Positions 32,831 through 33,346 of a stretch of 33,346 nt of DNA are shown piece by piece; position 1 is the stretch's first letter, and the number at the start of each line of letters is the position of its first letter. This DNA comes from Paracoccus denitrificans (GTDB taxonomy: Bacteria; Pseudomonadota; Alphaproteobacteria; Rhodobacterales; Rhodobacteraceae), in contig QFNE01000023.1 of assembly GCA_003240735.1 (NCBI GenBank), positions 1 through 33,346 of the forward strand. The letters run 5' to 3'. The translations under genes were made by a program, and so were the position numbers. The notes under the pieces were generated by a model that made no database searches, was not told the origin of the DNA, and saw nothing but the letters and a program-made list of their open reading frames with translations.

Positions 32831-33346
32831 TGTGACGCAGGTGTTGCGGATTGTATAAGCTCGTAGCTTTCTTCTGCTTAAGTAAAGCTCGCGAACATCC
32901 TACTGAACTTGCGCATTTATACGATGTTTTCATGGCTGAGGAGCGAGTGCGCGAGCCTTACGCTCCGTTCTGTGCTAGTGCCGTCCATAGCAATGCCAAG
33001 TCTCTGCGCCAAGATGCCTAAGCCACTTAGTAACGGGCAGAGTCGTATAGTGCGCCTCGCTCCGACTAATAAGGAAACTGAGCGTTAAAATAGACGGTTA
33101 TTTGGCGTACTCGGCAAGTCACTGAAAAATTAGTTAAGTTCGGTGTGCTTGGCCGATAGTTAATAATTCGCTACTTTTATAATTTGATTCTGTCACGCCT
33201 GCATCTCAATTGGCTTCTACCCGTATCAAATGATCAGTGCGGTCACCACCTTAACACCTTTGTAACAGATTATTTGTTCGCTCGGCAGCGTACAGTATGC
33301 CGGTTAGTGCCTACTAATTTCAGTTTTTAGTGCGGGCTAGAGTGCG
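32831..33346. other. AT-rich right end, no recognisable gene (516 bp)
   Basis: No ORF of useful length with a ribosome binding site is seen on either strand, and the composition is as low as 33% GC (33121-33180). An 8-base inverted repeat, GGAGCGAG (32940-32947) and CTCGCTCC (33056-33063), brackets about 120 bases. Its density of stop codons in all frames suggests either a long spacer or decayed coding DNA. Confidence 0.55.

Noticed and set aside
32920..33100. Minus-strand frame at the right end resembling a transposase fragment
   Set aside because: I could not identify any catalytic motif, inverted repeat termini of a known family or ribosome binding site; the apparent similarity was not convincing.
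1..33346. CRISPR arrays, rRNA genes or toxin-antitoxin pairs
   Set aside because: No regularly spaced repeats, rRNA-like segments or recognisable toxin/antitoxin pairs were seen.

Overview
The window reads as a chromosomal segment of an alphaproteobacterium of the Rhodobacterales / Rhodobacteraceae type. The evidence is GC-rich DNA with tightly packed genes and family-typical markers: a fused IspDF, an IalB-family protein, a DUF6477/DUF6456 pair, the ribF-ycgN-threonine aldolase run, and a fused MrpAB antiporter subunit. I cannot name the genus from sequence alone.

Layout. 1-4102 (+): the 3' part of a Mn-dependent inorganic pyrophosphatase, a class IIA HAD hydrolase, ribF, a YcgN-like cysteine-cluster protein and a threonine aldolase, the last three overlapping end to end. 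4099-6249 (-): ispDF, pgpA and a CinA-type amidase. 6372-8503 (+): rpiA and gor. 8576-12867 (+): hflK, hflC and a DegP/Do protease, a membrane and periplasmic quality-control block. 12935-13831 (-): an IalB-like secreted protein. 14197-17501: a HerA-like ATPase (+), DUF6477 (-) and DUF6456 (+). 17553-19714: peroxiredoxin (-) divergent from lipA (+), then a SleB-like lipoprotein hydrolase (-). 19828-24210 (-): an RND efflux adaptor and pump. 24379-24537 (-): a 52-residue small ORF with a good ribosome binding site. 24676-30784 (-): a complete group-2 Mrp Na+/H+ antiporter operon (AB-C-D-E-F-G), every junction overlapping by 1 or 4 bases.

At 31093-31176 lies tRNA-Leu(CAA). Immediately after it the DNA changes: sample 60-base lines drop from about 60% GC (22681-22740) to 35% (32221-32280) and 33% (33121-33180), codon use shifts to ATA/TTA/AGA, and the only clear gene is a GT61-family glycosyltransferase. 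This looks like the edge of a horizontally acquired polysaccharide island at a tRNA gene, and it is the most interesting part of the window. No integrase is visible before the window ends.

No clearly new multi-gene system is evident. The candidates for follow-up are the tRNA-Leu island boundary with its repeated anticodon-loop sequence, the small ORF between the efflux and antiporter operons, dyads in the prx-lipA, RND and DUF6477/DUF6456 promoter regions, two hairpins in the ribF leader, and Ala/Pro-rich tails on three unrelated envelope proteins.
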